Assembly (NCBI RefSeq): GCF_029193575.1
Contig: NZ_JARGCS010000022.1
Location: 1 to 64,000 of the forward strand
DNA: 64,000 bases
Direction: 5' to 3'
Source: Pseudomonas entomophila
GTDB lineage: Bacteria; Pseudomonadota; Gammaproteobacteria; Pseudomonadales; Pseudomonadaceae
The translations under genes and the position numbers were made by a program. Under the pieces are notes generated by a model, which saw only the letters and a list, made by a program, of their open reading frames with translations, was not told the DNA's origin and did no database searches. Below are positions 9,172-17,095 of the stretch, piece after piece; position 1 is the stretch's first letter, and the number at the start of each line of letters is the position of its first letter.

Positions 9172-10095
9172 ATGCGCATGCCCGAACTTTGCGTCGGCGA
9201 CCGTTGCTGGCCGGTGCCCAGCGGCAGCAACCTGCTAGACGCCCTCAACGGCGCCGGCATCCCCGTGCCCTACAGCTGTCGTGCCGGCAGTTGCCACGCC
9301 TGCCTGGTGCGCTGCCTCGACGGGCAGCCCGACGACGCGTTGCCCGAGGCCCTGGTGGCGGAAAAGCGCGAGCAGGGCTGGCGCCTGGCCTGCCAGTGCC
9401 GGGTGATCGGCGACGTGCGCGTGGCGGTGTTCGACCCCTTGAGCGACGGCCTGCCCGCGCGGGTCTGTGGCGTGGAGTGGTTGGGCGCGGTATTGCGTCT
9501 GCGCCTGCAACCCGAGCGGCCACTGCGTTATCAGGCCGGCCAGCACCTGCTGCTGTGGCTGGGTGAGGTTGCCCGACCCTATTCCTTGGCGAGCCTGCCG
9601 GGCGAAGACCCTTACCTTGAGTTTCACCTGGACTGTCGGCAGCCGGGGGCGTTCTGCGACCAGGCTCGGCACTTGCGGGTGGGTGACGAAATCCGCCTGG
9701 GCGAGCTGCGGGGTGGGGCGCTGCACTATGACCCGGACTGGCAGGCGCGGCCGCTTTGGCTACTGGCGGCGGGAACCGGGTTGGCGCCGCTGTGGGGCAT
9801 CCTGCGCGAGGCGCTGCGCCAGGGGCACCAGGGGCCGATCAAGGTGCTGCATGTGGCGCACGAGCACTATCTGGCCGAGGCGTTGCGGATGTTGGCCGGG
9901 GAGCAGGTAAGTGTCGAGCTGGTCGACAGCGAGGGTTTCGAGGAGGCGCTGGCGGGGTTGCGGCTGTCGTCGCGCCAGACGGTGGCGCTGGTGTGCGGCG
10001 CGCCGGGGCGGGTGGAGCGGATCGCGCGGCGGCTGTTCATTGCCGGGGTGCCGAGGAACCAGGTGCTTGCCGATGTGTTCAGCGAGCATGCCTGA
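9172..10095 (+). CDS. 2Fe-2S ferredoxin/FAD-NAD(P)H oxidoreductase fusion
   Basis: A 307-residue electron-transfer protein. Residues 1-85 form a plant-type ferredoxin domain with cysteines in SCRAGSCHACLVRC (C-x4-C-x2-C) and a fourth in RLACQC. It is followed by an FAD-binding barrel with the RPYSLAS flavin motif and an NAD(P)-binding lobe (AAGTGLAPLWGIL, LVCGAPGRVERI). This layout is that of reductase components of oxygenases or of phenol-hydroxylase-type P5 proteins. No oxygenase is adjacent, so the partner is unknown. The start is the ATG at 9172 with GGAG 5 nt upstream; an ATG two codons later is possible. It is divergent from fumarase and convergent with pykA. Confidence 0.88.
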   Translation: MRMPELCVGDRCWPVPSGSNLLDALNGAGIPVPYSCRAGSCHACLVRCLDGQPDDALPEALVAEKREQGWRLACQCRVIGDVRVAVFDPLSDGLPARVCGVEWLGAVLRLRLQPERPLRYQAGQHLLLWLGEVARPYSLASLPGEDPYLEFHLDCRQPGAFCDQARHLRVGDEIRLGELRGGALHYDPDWQARPLWLLAAGTGLAPLWGILREALRQGHQGPIKVLHVAHEHYLAEALRMLAGEQVSVELVDSEGFEEALAGLRLSSRQTVALVCGAPGRVERIARRLFIAGVPRNQVLADVFSEHA

Positions 10096-10120
10096 GGGGG
10101 AGCGTTTTCGCGGGCCTCAT

Positions 10121-10193
10121 CGCGGGGCAAGCCCACAGAGACCCCGCTGGTTTCGAAACCAGCGGGGTCTCTGTGGGAGCGGGCTTGCCCCGC
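10121..10193. repeat. REP pair enclosing a 46-bp perfect palindrome
   Basis: Two inverted putida-type REP cores (cgcggggcaagc and gcttgccccgc) flank a perfect 46-bp palindrome, 10132-10177, centred on TTCGAA. It lies between the convergent reductase and pykA genes and could also terminate transcription from both sides. Confidence 0.85.
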
Positions 10194-10224
10194 AATGGGG
10201 CCGCAATGCGGCCCGTGCCAGCTA

Positions 10225-11679
10225 TCAGCCGACCAGCGGGTCACCCACGTGCAGGATCTTCATGCCGTTGGTGCCACCGATGGTGTGGTAGCTGTCGCCC
10301 TTGGTCAGGATCACCCAGTCGCCTTGTTCCACCAGGCCACGCTTGAGCAGTTCGTCGACGGCCGCCTGGCTGACCTTGTCGGCCGGCAGCGAGGCCGGGT
10401 CGAAGTCGATCGGGTAGACGTTGCGGAACAGCGAGGCGCGCGCCTGGGTGGCGCGGTGCGGCGACAGCGCGAAGATCGGCACGTGCGAGCGCAGGCGCGA
10501 CATGATCAACGGGGTGTAGCCGCTTTCGGTGAGGGCGATGATCGCTTTCACACCCGGGAAGTGGTTGGCGGTGTACATCGCCGCCAGGGCGATGCTCTCG
10601 TCGCAACGCTCGAAGGTGGTGTGCAGGCGGTGGCTGGACTTCTGGTTGGTCGGGTGCTTTTCGGCACCCTGGCAGATGCGCGCCATGGCCTGCACCGCTT
10701 CGATCGGGTAGGCACCGGCGGCGCTCTCGGCCGACAGCATCACCGCGTCGGTGTTGTCGAGCACGGCGTTGGCCACGTCGGAGACTTCGGCGCGGGTCGG
10801 CATCGGGTTCTGGATCATCGACTCCATCATCTGGGTCGCGACGATCACCGCCTTGTTGTTGCGGCGGGCGTGCTGGATGATCTTCTTCTGGATGGCGATC
10901 AGCTCGGCGTCGCCGATTTCCACGCCCAGGTCGCCACGGGCAACCATGACGGCGTCGGAGGCGGCGATCAGGCCGTCGAGGGTCTCGTCGTCGGCCACGG
11001 CCTCGGCACGCTCGATCTTGGCCACCAGCCAGGCGCTGCCGCCGGCTTCGTCGCGCAGCTTGCGGGCGTATTCCATGTCCTTGGCGTCACGCGGGAACGA
11101 CACGGCCAGGTAGTCCAGGTCCATTTCCGCGGCCAGCTTGATGTCGGCCTTGTCTTTCTCGGTCAGGGCCGGTGCGGTCAGGCCGCCACCTTTGCGGTTG
11201 ATGCCCTTGTGGTCGGACAACGGGCCGCCGACGATCACCACGCAGTGCAGGGCATCGGCGGTGGCGGTTTCGACGCGCATGACCACGCGGCCGTCATCGA
11301 GCAGCAGCTCGTCGCCGACGCCGCAGTCCTTGACCAGGTCGGGGTAGTCGATGCCGACGATGTCCTGGTTGCCTTCGGTGAGCGGGTGGGCGGTGGAGAA
11401 GGTGAACCGGTCACCGACTTTCAGTTCGATGCGCTTGTTGCTGAACTTGGCGATGCGGATCTTCGGACCCTGCAGGTCGCCCAGCAGCGCGACGTGGCGG
11501 CCATTCTTGGCGGCGATTTCACGGATCAGGCGGGCGCGGGCCTTGTGCTCGTCCGGGGTGCCGTGGGAGAAGTTCAGACGTGCCACGTCCAGGCCGGCGA
11601 GGATCAGCTGTTCGATCACTTCCGGCGAATTGCTGGCGGGCCCGAGGGTGGCGACGATTTTGGTACGGCGGATGGTCAT
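10225..11679 (-). CDS. pykA: Pyruvate kinase
   Basis: A 484-residue glycolytic enzyme converting phosphoenolpyruvate and ADP to pyruvate and ATP. The barrel motifs are all present: RLNFSHGTPDEH, LGDLQGPKIRI, the active-site region VARGDLGVEIG, and ATQMMESMI. The interrupting B domain lies around residues 70-170 and the C-terminal allosteric domain from about 345. The length and sequence match the PykA (type II) enzyme of Pseudomonas rather than PykF. AGGAG sits 10 nt before the ATG (AGGAGTCTGTGC). A dyad upstream (11730-11754) may be a regulator site. Confidence 0.95.
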   Translation of the reverse strand: MTIRRTKIVATLGPASNSPEVIEQLILAGLDVARLNFSHGTPDEHKARARLIREIAAKNGRHVALLGDLQGPKIRIAKFSNKRIELKVGDRFTFSTAHPLTEGNQDIVGIDYPDLVKDCGVGDELLLDDGRVVMRVETATADALHCVVIVGGPLSDHKGINRKGGGLTAPALTEKDKADIKLAAEMDLDYLAVSFPRDAKDMEYARKLRDEAGGSAWLVAKIERAEAVADDETLDGLIAASDAVMVARGDLGVEIGDAELIAIQKKIIQHARRNNKAVIVATQMMESMIQNPMPTRAEVSDVANAVLDNTDAVMLSAESAAGAYPIEAVQAMARICQGAEKHPTNQKSSHRLHTTFERCDESIALAAMYTANHFPGVKAIIALTESGYTPLIMSRLRSHVPIFALSPHRATQARASLFRNVYPIDFDPASLPADKVSQAAVDELLKRGLVEQGDWVILTKGDSYHTIGGTNGMKILHVGDPLVG

Positions 11680-11729
11680 GCACAGACTCCTATAGTGAAG
11701 CGCAGCGAAAGGCTACTCCTCAATTGCGC

Positions 11730-11754
11730 TGTAGTCATTGTTCCGTTGCACTAC
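11730..11754. promoter_or_regulatory. Dyad TGTAGT-N14-ACTAC upstream of pykA
   Basis: An inverted repeat TGTAGT and ACTAC separated by 14 nt, 50-75 nt upstream of the pykA start. The half-sites resemble those of RpiR-family carbon-metabolism regulators in Pseudomonas. The match is from memory and the spacing may not fit, so it is only a candidate. Confidence 0.3.
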
Positions 11755-11918
11755 CTTGCGTGGTGTGGGAAGGGCGGTTGCACCGCTGGCTGCACGCTAT
11801 AAGCTCCACGCTACAGGTTGAAGTACGCGTGGCTTTTTCTTGCTGCTTGGGGCGTGCGGCTCGAGACTGTAGAAATCCCGTTGCGCGCCGATAAACCGCC
11901 CATCAAAGGAGATTTCCC

Positions 11919-12305
11919 ATGCGAGCCCTGATCGTTTTCGCCCTGGCGGCCAGTGTCGTCGGCTGCACCCGCTGGTCCATGGACCATCACCTGAACAACG
12001 CCTACCGCGCCTACGACCGCGGCGACTGCCAGCGCGTGATGCTGGAGCTGTCGCAGGTCGACCGCGCCAGTCGCGCGCGGCCGTTCATCCACCCCGAGGT
12101 GGCGATGTTGCGCGGCCAGTGCCTGGAGCGCCAGAAGCTCTACGTCGACGCGGCGCAGACTTACCAGTTCCTGATCCAGCGCTACCCGCAGAATGAATAC
12201 GCCTACCGCGCCAGGGCGCGCCTGCAGACGCTGGAGCAGCTCGGGCATGTGCGTGGCGGCGAGGCGGCCATCGCGAGCCCGGCGGGCGCCACGCCTTGGC
12301 GCTAA
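11919..12305 (+). CDS. Small TPR-like lipoprotein
   Basis: A 128-residue protein beginning with a lipoprotein signal (MRALIVFALAASVVGC); the lipobox VVGC puts the lipidated cysteine at residue 16. The mature part holds helical pairs typical of tetratricopeptide repeats: AYRAYDRGDCQRVMLELSQVD, then CLERQKLYVDAAQTYQF and YPQNEYAYRARARLQTLEQL. The last pattern (growing list of neighbours, then 'YPQNEYAYRARARL') is like BamD/YbgF-type TPRs. It is probably anchored in the outer membrane as an assembly or scaffold factor, but no specific role is known. AAAGGAG lies 9 nt before the ATG. It stands alone between pykA (divergent) and a PilZ gene. Confidence 0.85.
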   Translation: MRALIVFALAASVVGCTRWSMDHHLNNAYRAYDRGDCQRVMLELSQVDRASRARPFIHPEVAMLRGQCLERQKLYVDAAQTYQFLIQRYPQNEYAYRARARLQTLEQLGHVRGGEAAIASPAGATPWR

Positions 12306-12418
12306 TACGAAGGTGACAATGATTTCACAGGAATTGCCAGGCGAGCTGGGCTAATCTGTTAAATGGATGTAACGATCACCGCCAGTACCTGGTCTTCCTG
12401 GCACAAGGTACGGACAGC

Positions 12419-12778
12419 ATGTTTATCGAACGCCATATAGAACGTCATCAGTTGCCCTGTGTGCTCAAGGTGTACAACCGGTTCACCGACCAACAGCTCG
12501 GTTACCTGGGCAACGCCTCCGAGGACGGGCTCATGCTGATCAGCCAACTCCCGGTGCTGGTCGGGCCGGATTTCGAGCTGCAATTGCGCGTGCCCCTGTC
12601 GGGCGGCGGTCACCAGTTCATCAATCTCACCGCCAGTTGCCTGTGGTGCCGCGAGGACCAGACCCCGGGGCATTACGATTCGGGCTTCATGCTGCTGCAG
12701 GCACCACATGAGTACGACGCGTTCGTGCGTTCCCTGCGCGACTTCTTCAGCTTCCGGCCGATGAACGCTTCCGCCTGA
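12419..12778 (+). CDS. PilZ-domain protein (c-di-GMP receptor)
   Basis: A 119-residue stand-alone PilZ domain. Both nucleotide-binding motifs look intact: RHIER at residues 5-9 (RxxxR) and NASEDG at about 38-43 (D/NxSxxG). The protein should therefore bind cyclic di-GMP. Its partner or output cannot be told from the sequence. The C-terminal part is a short helix (YDAFVRSLRDFF). It lies 47 nt before the exonuclease I start, on the same strand, so the two may share a transcript. No classical ribosome site is evident (CAAGGTACGGACAGC precedes the ATG). Confidence 0.85.
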   Translation: MFIERHIERHQLPCVLKVYNRFTDQQLGYLGNASEDGLMLISQLPVLVGPDFELQLRVPLSGGGHQFINLTASCLWCREDQTPGHYDSGFMLLQAPHEYDAFVRSLRDFFSFRPMNASA

Positions 12779-12825
12779 GGCGTGCTGGGGTAGACTCACC
12801 GTCGACCTTGCTACAGGACGACCCC

Positions 12826-14256
12826 GTGAGCTCCAGCATCTTCTGGCACGACTACGAAACCACCGGTATCAACCCGCGCTGCGACCGCCCCCTGCAGGTC
12901 GCCGGTGTGCGCACCGACCTTGACCTCAACGAGATCGAGGAGCCGGTCAACCTCTATTGCCGACCCTCCGACGACATCCTCCCGCACCCGGCGGCCTGCC
13001 TGGTGACCGGCATCACGCCAGAGCAGTTGGCCAGCCGTGGGCTGGGCGAGGCGCAGTTCATGACCCGGGTGCACGAGCAACTGGCCCGTCCGGGCACGTG
13101 CGGCGCCGGCTACAACACCCTGCGCTTCGACGACGAAGTCACCCGCTACAGCCTGTACCGCAACTTCTTCGACCCGTACGCCCGTGAATGGCAAGGCGGC
13201 AACAGCCGCTGGGACCTGATCGATGTGGTGCGCACCGCCTATGCCCTGCGCCCCGAGGGCATCGTCTGGCCTCAGCAGGACGGTCGCACCAGCCTGCGCC
13301 TCGAGCTGCTCAGCCAGGCCAATGGCATCGAGCATGGCCATGCCCATGAGGCGCTTTCCGACGTGCGCGCGACCATCGCCCTGGCGCGCTTGATCCGTGA
13401 GCGCCAACCCAAGCTGTACGATTGGCTGTTCCAATTGCGCAGCAAGCACAAGGTGTTGGAGCAGGTGCGCCTGCTGCAACCGTTGGTACATATATCCGGG
13501 CGTTTCTCTGCCGAGCGCAACTACCTGGGCGTGGTATTACCGCTGGCCTGGCACCCGCGTAATCGCAATGCCCTGATTGTCTGCGACCTGCACCTGGAAA
13601 CCCTGCCTTTAATAAGGGAAAGTGCCCAGGCATTGCGCACACGTTTGTACACGCGCCGTGACGAGTTATCTGACGGTGAATTACCGGTGCCATTGAAGTT
13701 AGTGCACATCAATCGTTGTCCGGTACTGGCGCCGTTGTCGGTATTGCGCGCGGCGGATCAACAGCGCCTGGGGGTGGATATGGCGTTGTTGCAAGGGCGC
13801 ATTGAACAGTTGATCTCTCACGCGGACGATTGGCGCGACAAGCTGGAGAGCGTCTACAGCGGTGATGAATTCGCCCCCAGTGAAGATCCGGAACAACAGT
13901 TGTACGACGGATTCCTCGGTGATCGTGATCGGCGTTTGTGCGAGCAAGTGCGCAATGCCGACCCTCGGCAATTGGCGCAGGGGCAGTGGATGTTCGATGA
14001 CCCGCGCATGAGCGAATTGTTGTTCCGCTACCGCGCCCGCAACTTCTTCGACACCTTGAGCGACGAGGAGCGGCAACGCTGGCAATGGTTCGTTCAACAA
14101 CGCCTGAGTGACCCGCGGTACGGTGCGCCGAATACCCTGGAGGGTTTCGAAGCGGCGGCCCAGAGCAGCGTGGCCACGAGCGACGAGGCCGGGCGGCGGG
14201 TGCTGGACGCCTGGCAGGTGCATGTTCGGCAACTGCGTGCGACGTTGCAGTTGTAA
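12826..14256 (+). CDS. sbcB: Exodeoxyribonuclease I
   Basis: A 476-residue 3'-5' single-strand DNA exonuclease used in mismatch repair and recombination, the same size as E. coli ExoI. It has the DEDDh exonuclease signature: FWHDYETTG (Exo I), NTLRFDDEVTRYSLYRNFF (Exo II) and HEALSDVRATIALARLI (Exo III). The SH3-like and C-terminal helical domains follow (YDGFLGDRDRRLCEQV, LFRYRARNFFDTL). The start is a GTG at 12826, with AGGA 7 nt upstream; an in-frame TTG at 12808 is less likely. A bidirectional terminator follows. Confidence 0.95.
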   Translation: MSSSIFWHDYETTGINPRCDRPLQVAGVRTDLDLNEIEEPVNLYCRPSDDILPHPAACLVTGITPEQLASRGLGEAQFMTRVHEQLARPGTCGAGYNTLRFDDEVTRYSLYRNFFDPYAREWQGGNSRWDLIDVVRTAYALRPEGIVWPQQDGRTSLRLELLSQANGIEHGHAHEALSDVRATIALARLIRERQPKLYDWLFQLRSKHKVLEQVRLLQPLVHISGRFSAERNYLGVVLPLAWHPRNRNALIVCDLHLETLPLIRESAQALRTRLYTRRDELSDGELPVPLKLVHINRCPVLAPLSVLRAADQQRLGVDMALLQGRIEQLISHADDWRDKLESVYSGDEFAPSEDPEQQLYDGFLGDRDRRLCEQVRNADPRQLAQGQWMFDDPRMSELLFRYRARNFFDTLSDEERQRWQWFVQQRLSDPRYGAPNTLEGFEAAAQSSVATSDEAGRRVLDAWQVHVRQLRATLQL

Positions 14257-14272
14257 ACATTTGGAAAACAAA

Positions 14273-14295
14273 AACGCCGGCGATCAGCCGGCGTT
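14273..14295. terminator. Bidirectional terminator between sbcB and turA
   Basis: The stem AACGCCGG/CCGGCGTT, extendable inward, is flanked by CTTGTTTG on the plus side and TTTTGTTTTCC on the minus side. It can serve both convergent genes. Confidence 0.85.
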
Positions 14296-14327
14296 CTTGT
14301 TTGTGCAGCGTTGTGGTAGTTGCCGGA

Positions 14328-14705
14328 TCAGTCCAGCAGGGTGGCCCAACCTTCGACCACATCACCGCCCCACTTGGCTTTCCACTCTTTCAGGGTTTTG
14401 TGATTGCCACCCTTGGTTTCAATCACTTCACCATTGTGTGGGTTCTTGTATTGCTTGACCTTGCGCGCACGCTTGGTGGCCACTGGCTTGGCGGCACCCC
14501 GTGGGGCTTTGCTCAGTTTGGATTCAGGGTCGAGCAGGGCAATCACGTCGCGCAGCGACTTGGAATACTCGCCCATCAGTGCGCGCAGTTTGCCTTCGAA
14601 TTCCAGCTCTTTCTTCAGCTTGTCATCTTGCGACAGGTTGGCCAGACGGGCTTGAAGTTCCTTGATGGCTTCTTCGGTCGCGCGGTACTCGTTGATCAGG
14701 GACAT
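14328..14705 (-). CDS. turA: H-NS-like nucleoid protein of the MvaT/TurA family
   Basis: A 125-residue DNA-binding protein. The N-terminal half is the coiled-coil oligomerisation region (MSLINEYRATEEAIKELQAR). The C-terminal half carries the DNA-binding motif of MvaT-type proteins, KRARKVKQYKNPHNGEV followed by GGNHKTLKEWKAKWG. Members coat AT-rich, often foreign, DNA and silence it. AAGGA lies about 8 nt before the ATG at 14705. The place beside purU agrees with turA of P. putida, but MvaT-family paralogues are very alike, so the exact paralogue is not certain. Its own upstream region (14706-14830) is strikingly AT-rich, which would allow autoregulation. Confidence 0.93.
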   Translation of the reverse strand: MSLINEYRATEEAIKELQARLANLSQDDKLKKELEFEGKLRALMGEYSKSLRDVIALLDPESKLSKAPRGAAKPVATKRARKVKQYKNPHNGEVIETKGGNHKTLKEWKAKWGGDVVEGWATLLD

Positions 14706-14978
14706 GAGTATTCCTTGTTGAATGTGCAGAGAGACAGTGCGCCTAATAATAGACACGCGATACTCTCAAGTAAACAATTAAAAAAGCCATGAAGTGTTAA
14801 TTGACGCGTGAAACATAACGCTTCGGTAAAAAAAATTTTACGAATTGCCATCATTGACGACGAGCGATGGCCGCTGATCCGGCAGTCGCGGGCAAGCGCA
14901 CGCGGGGCCAATGGTTACTGCGTTTTTCCTGGCAGATGGCTAGAATGTGCGCCTTTGCGAAGTTCTGGAGTCTCATTC

Positions 14979-15830
14979 ATGCGCACCTATCGTCTGACGA
15001 TTGCTTGCCCCGACCGTGTCGGCATCGTGGCAAAAGTCAGTAATTTCCTGGCCCTTTACAACGGCTGGATCAACGAAGCCAGCCACCACTCCGACGAGCA
15101 CAGCGGCTGGTTCTTCATGCGCCATGAAATCCGCGCCGAATCGCTGCCGTTCGGTATCGAGGCGTTCCGCGAGGCGTTCGCGCCAATCGCCGAAGAATTC
15201 TCCATGACCTGGAACATCACCGATTCGGCGCAGAAGAAGCGCGTGGTGCTGATGGCCAGCCGCGAGTCGCACTGCCTGGCCGACCTGCTGCACCGCTGGC
15301 ACACCGATGAGCTGGACTGCGAGATCCCTTGCGTGATCTCCAACCACAACGACCTGCGCAGCATGGTCGAGTGGCACGGCATTCCGTTCTTCCACGTGCC
15401 GGTCGACCCGAAGGACAAGGCCCCGGCCTTCGCCGAAGTGTCGCGCCTGGTCAACGAGCACGGCGCCGATGTCGTGGTGCTGGCGCGCTACATGCAGATC
15501 CTGCCGCCGCAGCTGTGCGAGGCGTACGCCGAGCGCGTCATCAACATCCACCACAGCTTCCTGCCGTCGTTCGTCGGTGCCAAGCCCTATCACCAGGCGG
15601 CCCTGCGTGGCGTGAAGCTGATCGGCGCGACCTGCCACTATGTCACCGAGGAGCTGGACGCAGGTCCGATCATCGAGCAGGACGTGGTGCGGGTGAACCA
15701 TGCCGACAGCATCGAGGACATGGTGCGTTTCGGGCGTGACGTGGAGAAGATGGTGCTGGCCCGCGGCTTGCGCTATCACCTGGAAGACCGCGTGCTGGTG
15801 CATGGCAACAAGACCGTGGTGTTCGACTGA
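14979..15830 (+). CDS. purU: Formyltetrahydrofolate deformylase
   Basis: A 283-residue enzyme hydrolysing 10-formyl-tetrahydrofolate to formate and tetrahydrofolate, balancing the one-carbon pool and supplying formate for PurT. Residues 1-80 are an ACT domain (YRLTIACPDRVGIVAKVS). The remainder is a formyltransferase-type fold with INIHHSFLPSFVGAKPYHQA and a catalytic Asp region (TEELDAGPIIEQD). GGAG sits 9 nt before the ATG at 14979. Confidence 0.95.
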   Translation: MRTYRLTIACPDRVGIVAKVSNFLALYNGWINEASHHSDEHSGWFFMRHEIRAESLPFGIEAFREAFAPIAEEFSMTWNITDSAQKKRVVLMASRESHCLADLLHRWHTDELDCEIPCVISNHNDLRSMVEWHGIPFFHVPVDPKDKAPAFAEVSRLVNEHGADVVVLARYMQILPPQLCEAYAERVINIHHSFLPSFVGAKPYHQAALRGVKLIGATCHYVTEELDAGPIIEQDVVRVNHADSIEDMVRFGRDVEKMVLARGLRYHLEDRVLVHGNKTVVFD

Positions 15831-15846
15831 TTGCGTGGTGGCTTCA

Positions 15847-15944
15847 TCGCGGGACAAGCCCGCTCCCACAGGTTCAGCGCTACCCTGAAGAACGGCGCGA
15901 AACTTGTAGGGGCGGCGCTACGGCAGTCCGGCTTGCCCCGCGAT
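15847..15944. repeat. REP pair downstream of purU
   Basis: Inverted REP cores gcgggacaagcccgctcc and ggcttgccccgcgata about 55 nt apart, between purU and the small downstream gene. Confidence 0.8.
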
Positions 15945-15966
15945 AGCACCGATAGGATCACCCCAG

Positions 15967-16197
15967 ATGGCCACACGCAACAAACCCACCGCCTCACCAC
16001 CCCCCACCCTCGGCGAAGGCTGCCTGGCGCGCTACGACCCCGATGCTCTGGCCGACGACGATGGCACCGACTTCGCAGGCGCTGCCGAACTCTGGCAGCA
16101 GCTCAATCCGCCTGACGACGCCAGCGCTCCAGCAGCGGACGCGCCAGCAGGCAGACGAATACCGGCCCGCCCGCGACCAGATAGAAGTAGTAAGTAA
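15967..16197 (+). CDS. Small hypothetical protein
   Basis: A 76-residue, proline- and alanine-rich frame with an acidic middle (DPDALADDDGTDF) and a basic tail. AGGA lies 9 nt before the ATG. The first two thirds look protein-like (LGEGCLARYDPDAL, AAELWQQLNPPDD). The last 95 nt run antisense through the end of the membrane-protein gene on the other strand and code for low-complexity sequence. It is not a recognised family and may be a real small gene with a read-through tail or a chance frame. Confidence 0.45.
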   Translation: MATRNKPTASPPPTLGEGCLARYDPDALADDDGTDFAGAAELWQQLNPPDDASAPAADAPAGRRIPARPRPDRSSK

Positions 16198-17095
16198 CCG
16201 CACGCCAGATCAAGATCGCCGCCGCCGCCGTCGAGCTGCCCACCAGCGGTGACAGCAGCGTGGCCGAGGTCAGCTCGGCGGCACCGGCCCCACCCGGCAG
16301 CAGGCTGAACTGCCCGGCGCTGAGCGAGAGCATCTGCACCAGGAAGCTCGGTATCCATGCAAGCTCCACTCCCAGCCCCCGCAACACCAGGTACAGCACG
16401 CTGTAGCGCAGGCCCCAGTGCACGCAGGTGAGGGCGAACACCAGCGCCAAGGTGCGCTTGGGCAGGCGCCAGGTTTCGGCCAGGGCGCGCACGAAGCGCA
16501 GCAGCTTGCGCGCCCAGCGCCGCTGTCGCGCCGGTGCCATGCCCAGGCGCCGCAGCAGGCGACCATTGCCGCGCATCCAGCCGCGCCGGTAGCGCAGCAG
16601 CCCAAGGATCGCCGCCAGCGCCGCGCACAGCAGCAAGGCGCTGCCCAGCAGCATGCTTTGCTGGCTGTGCCCCAGGCGATGGAACAGTGCATAGCCGGCA
16701 ATCGCCAGCATCGCGCAGAAGAAGAACAGCAGGTCGTTCAACTGATCCATGGCGAACACCGCACCGCTGCGTGCCGGGCCGATGCGTTCGCGGGCCAGCA
16801 AGGCCATGAGCGTGAGCGGGCCGCCGCTACCACCGGGCGTGGTGCAGATGGCGAACTCGGTGGCCATCACTACGCCCAGGCTGCGTACCCGCCCCAGCCG
16901 GGCACCTTGCTGGCCGAGCAGCAAGCGCAGGCGCGCGGCGTTGATCAGCCAGCACAGCAGGATCATCCCCAGCAGTGCCAGCATCAGCGCCGGGGCAAAG
17001 GCGCGCAGGCGCGGCAGCAGCTCGCTGCCGCCCAGCAGTGTCGGCACCGCCACCGCGAACGCCAGCGCCAGGCCAAACCAGCCCAGGCGGCTCAT
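16103..17095 (-). CDS. Integral membrane protein, LPG-synthase TM/UPF0104 family
   Basis: A 330-residue protein with about eight hydrophobic segments, like the flippase-type domain of lysylphosphatidylglycerol synthase (AglD/YbhN family). Family motifs seen are ICTTPGGSGGPLTLMALLARE and, near the end, LLPGGAGAAELTSATLL. No aminoacyl-transferase domain is attached, so it is not itself MprF. Its ATG overlaps the stop of the deacetylase gene by 4 nt (ATGA), so the two are translationally coupled. It is the last gene of a three-gene operon with a glycosyltransferase, and translocation or transfer of a lipid-linked glycan is a reasonable inference. Confidence 0.85.
   Translation of the reverse strand: MSRLGWFGLALAFAVAVPTLLGGSELLPRLRAFAPALMLALLGMILLCWLINAARLRLLLGQQGARLGRVRSLGVVMATEFAICTTPGGSGGPLTLMALLARERIGPARSGAVFAMDQLNDLLFFFCAMLAIAGYALFHRLGHSQQSMLLGSALLLCAALAAILGLLRYRRGWMRGNGRLLRRLGMAPARQRRWARKLLRFVRALAETWRLPKRTLALVFALTCVHWGLRYSVLYLVLRGLGVELAWIPSFLVQMLSLSAGQFSLLPGGAGAAELTSATLLSPLVGSSTAAAAILIWRAVTYYFYLVAGGPVFVCLLARPLLERWRRQAD

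Noticed and set aside
8925..9260. N-terminal extension of fumarase by 112 codons
   Set aside because: The extension lies in promoter-like sequence, is unlike the family, and a good ribosome site precedes the ATG at 8924.
10195..11802. 535-codon plus-strand frame opposite pykA
   Set aside because: Antisense to a certain gene, with repetitive Gly/Val/Asp composition and no family pattern.
15015..15869. Minus-strand frame opposite purU
   Set aside because: Antisense shadow of the deformylase, His/Val rich with no motif.
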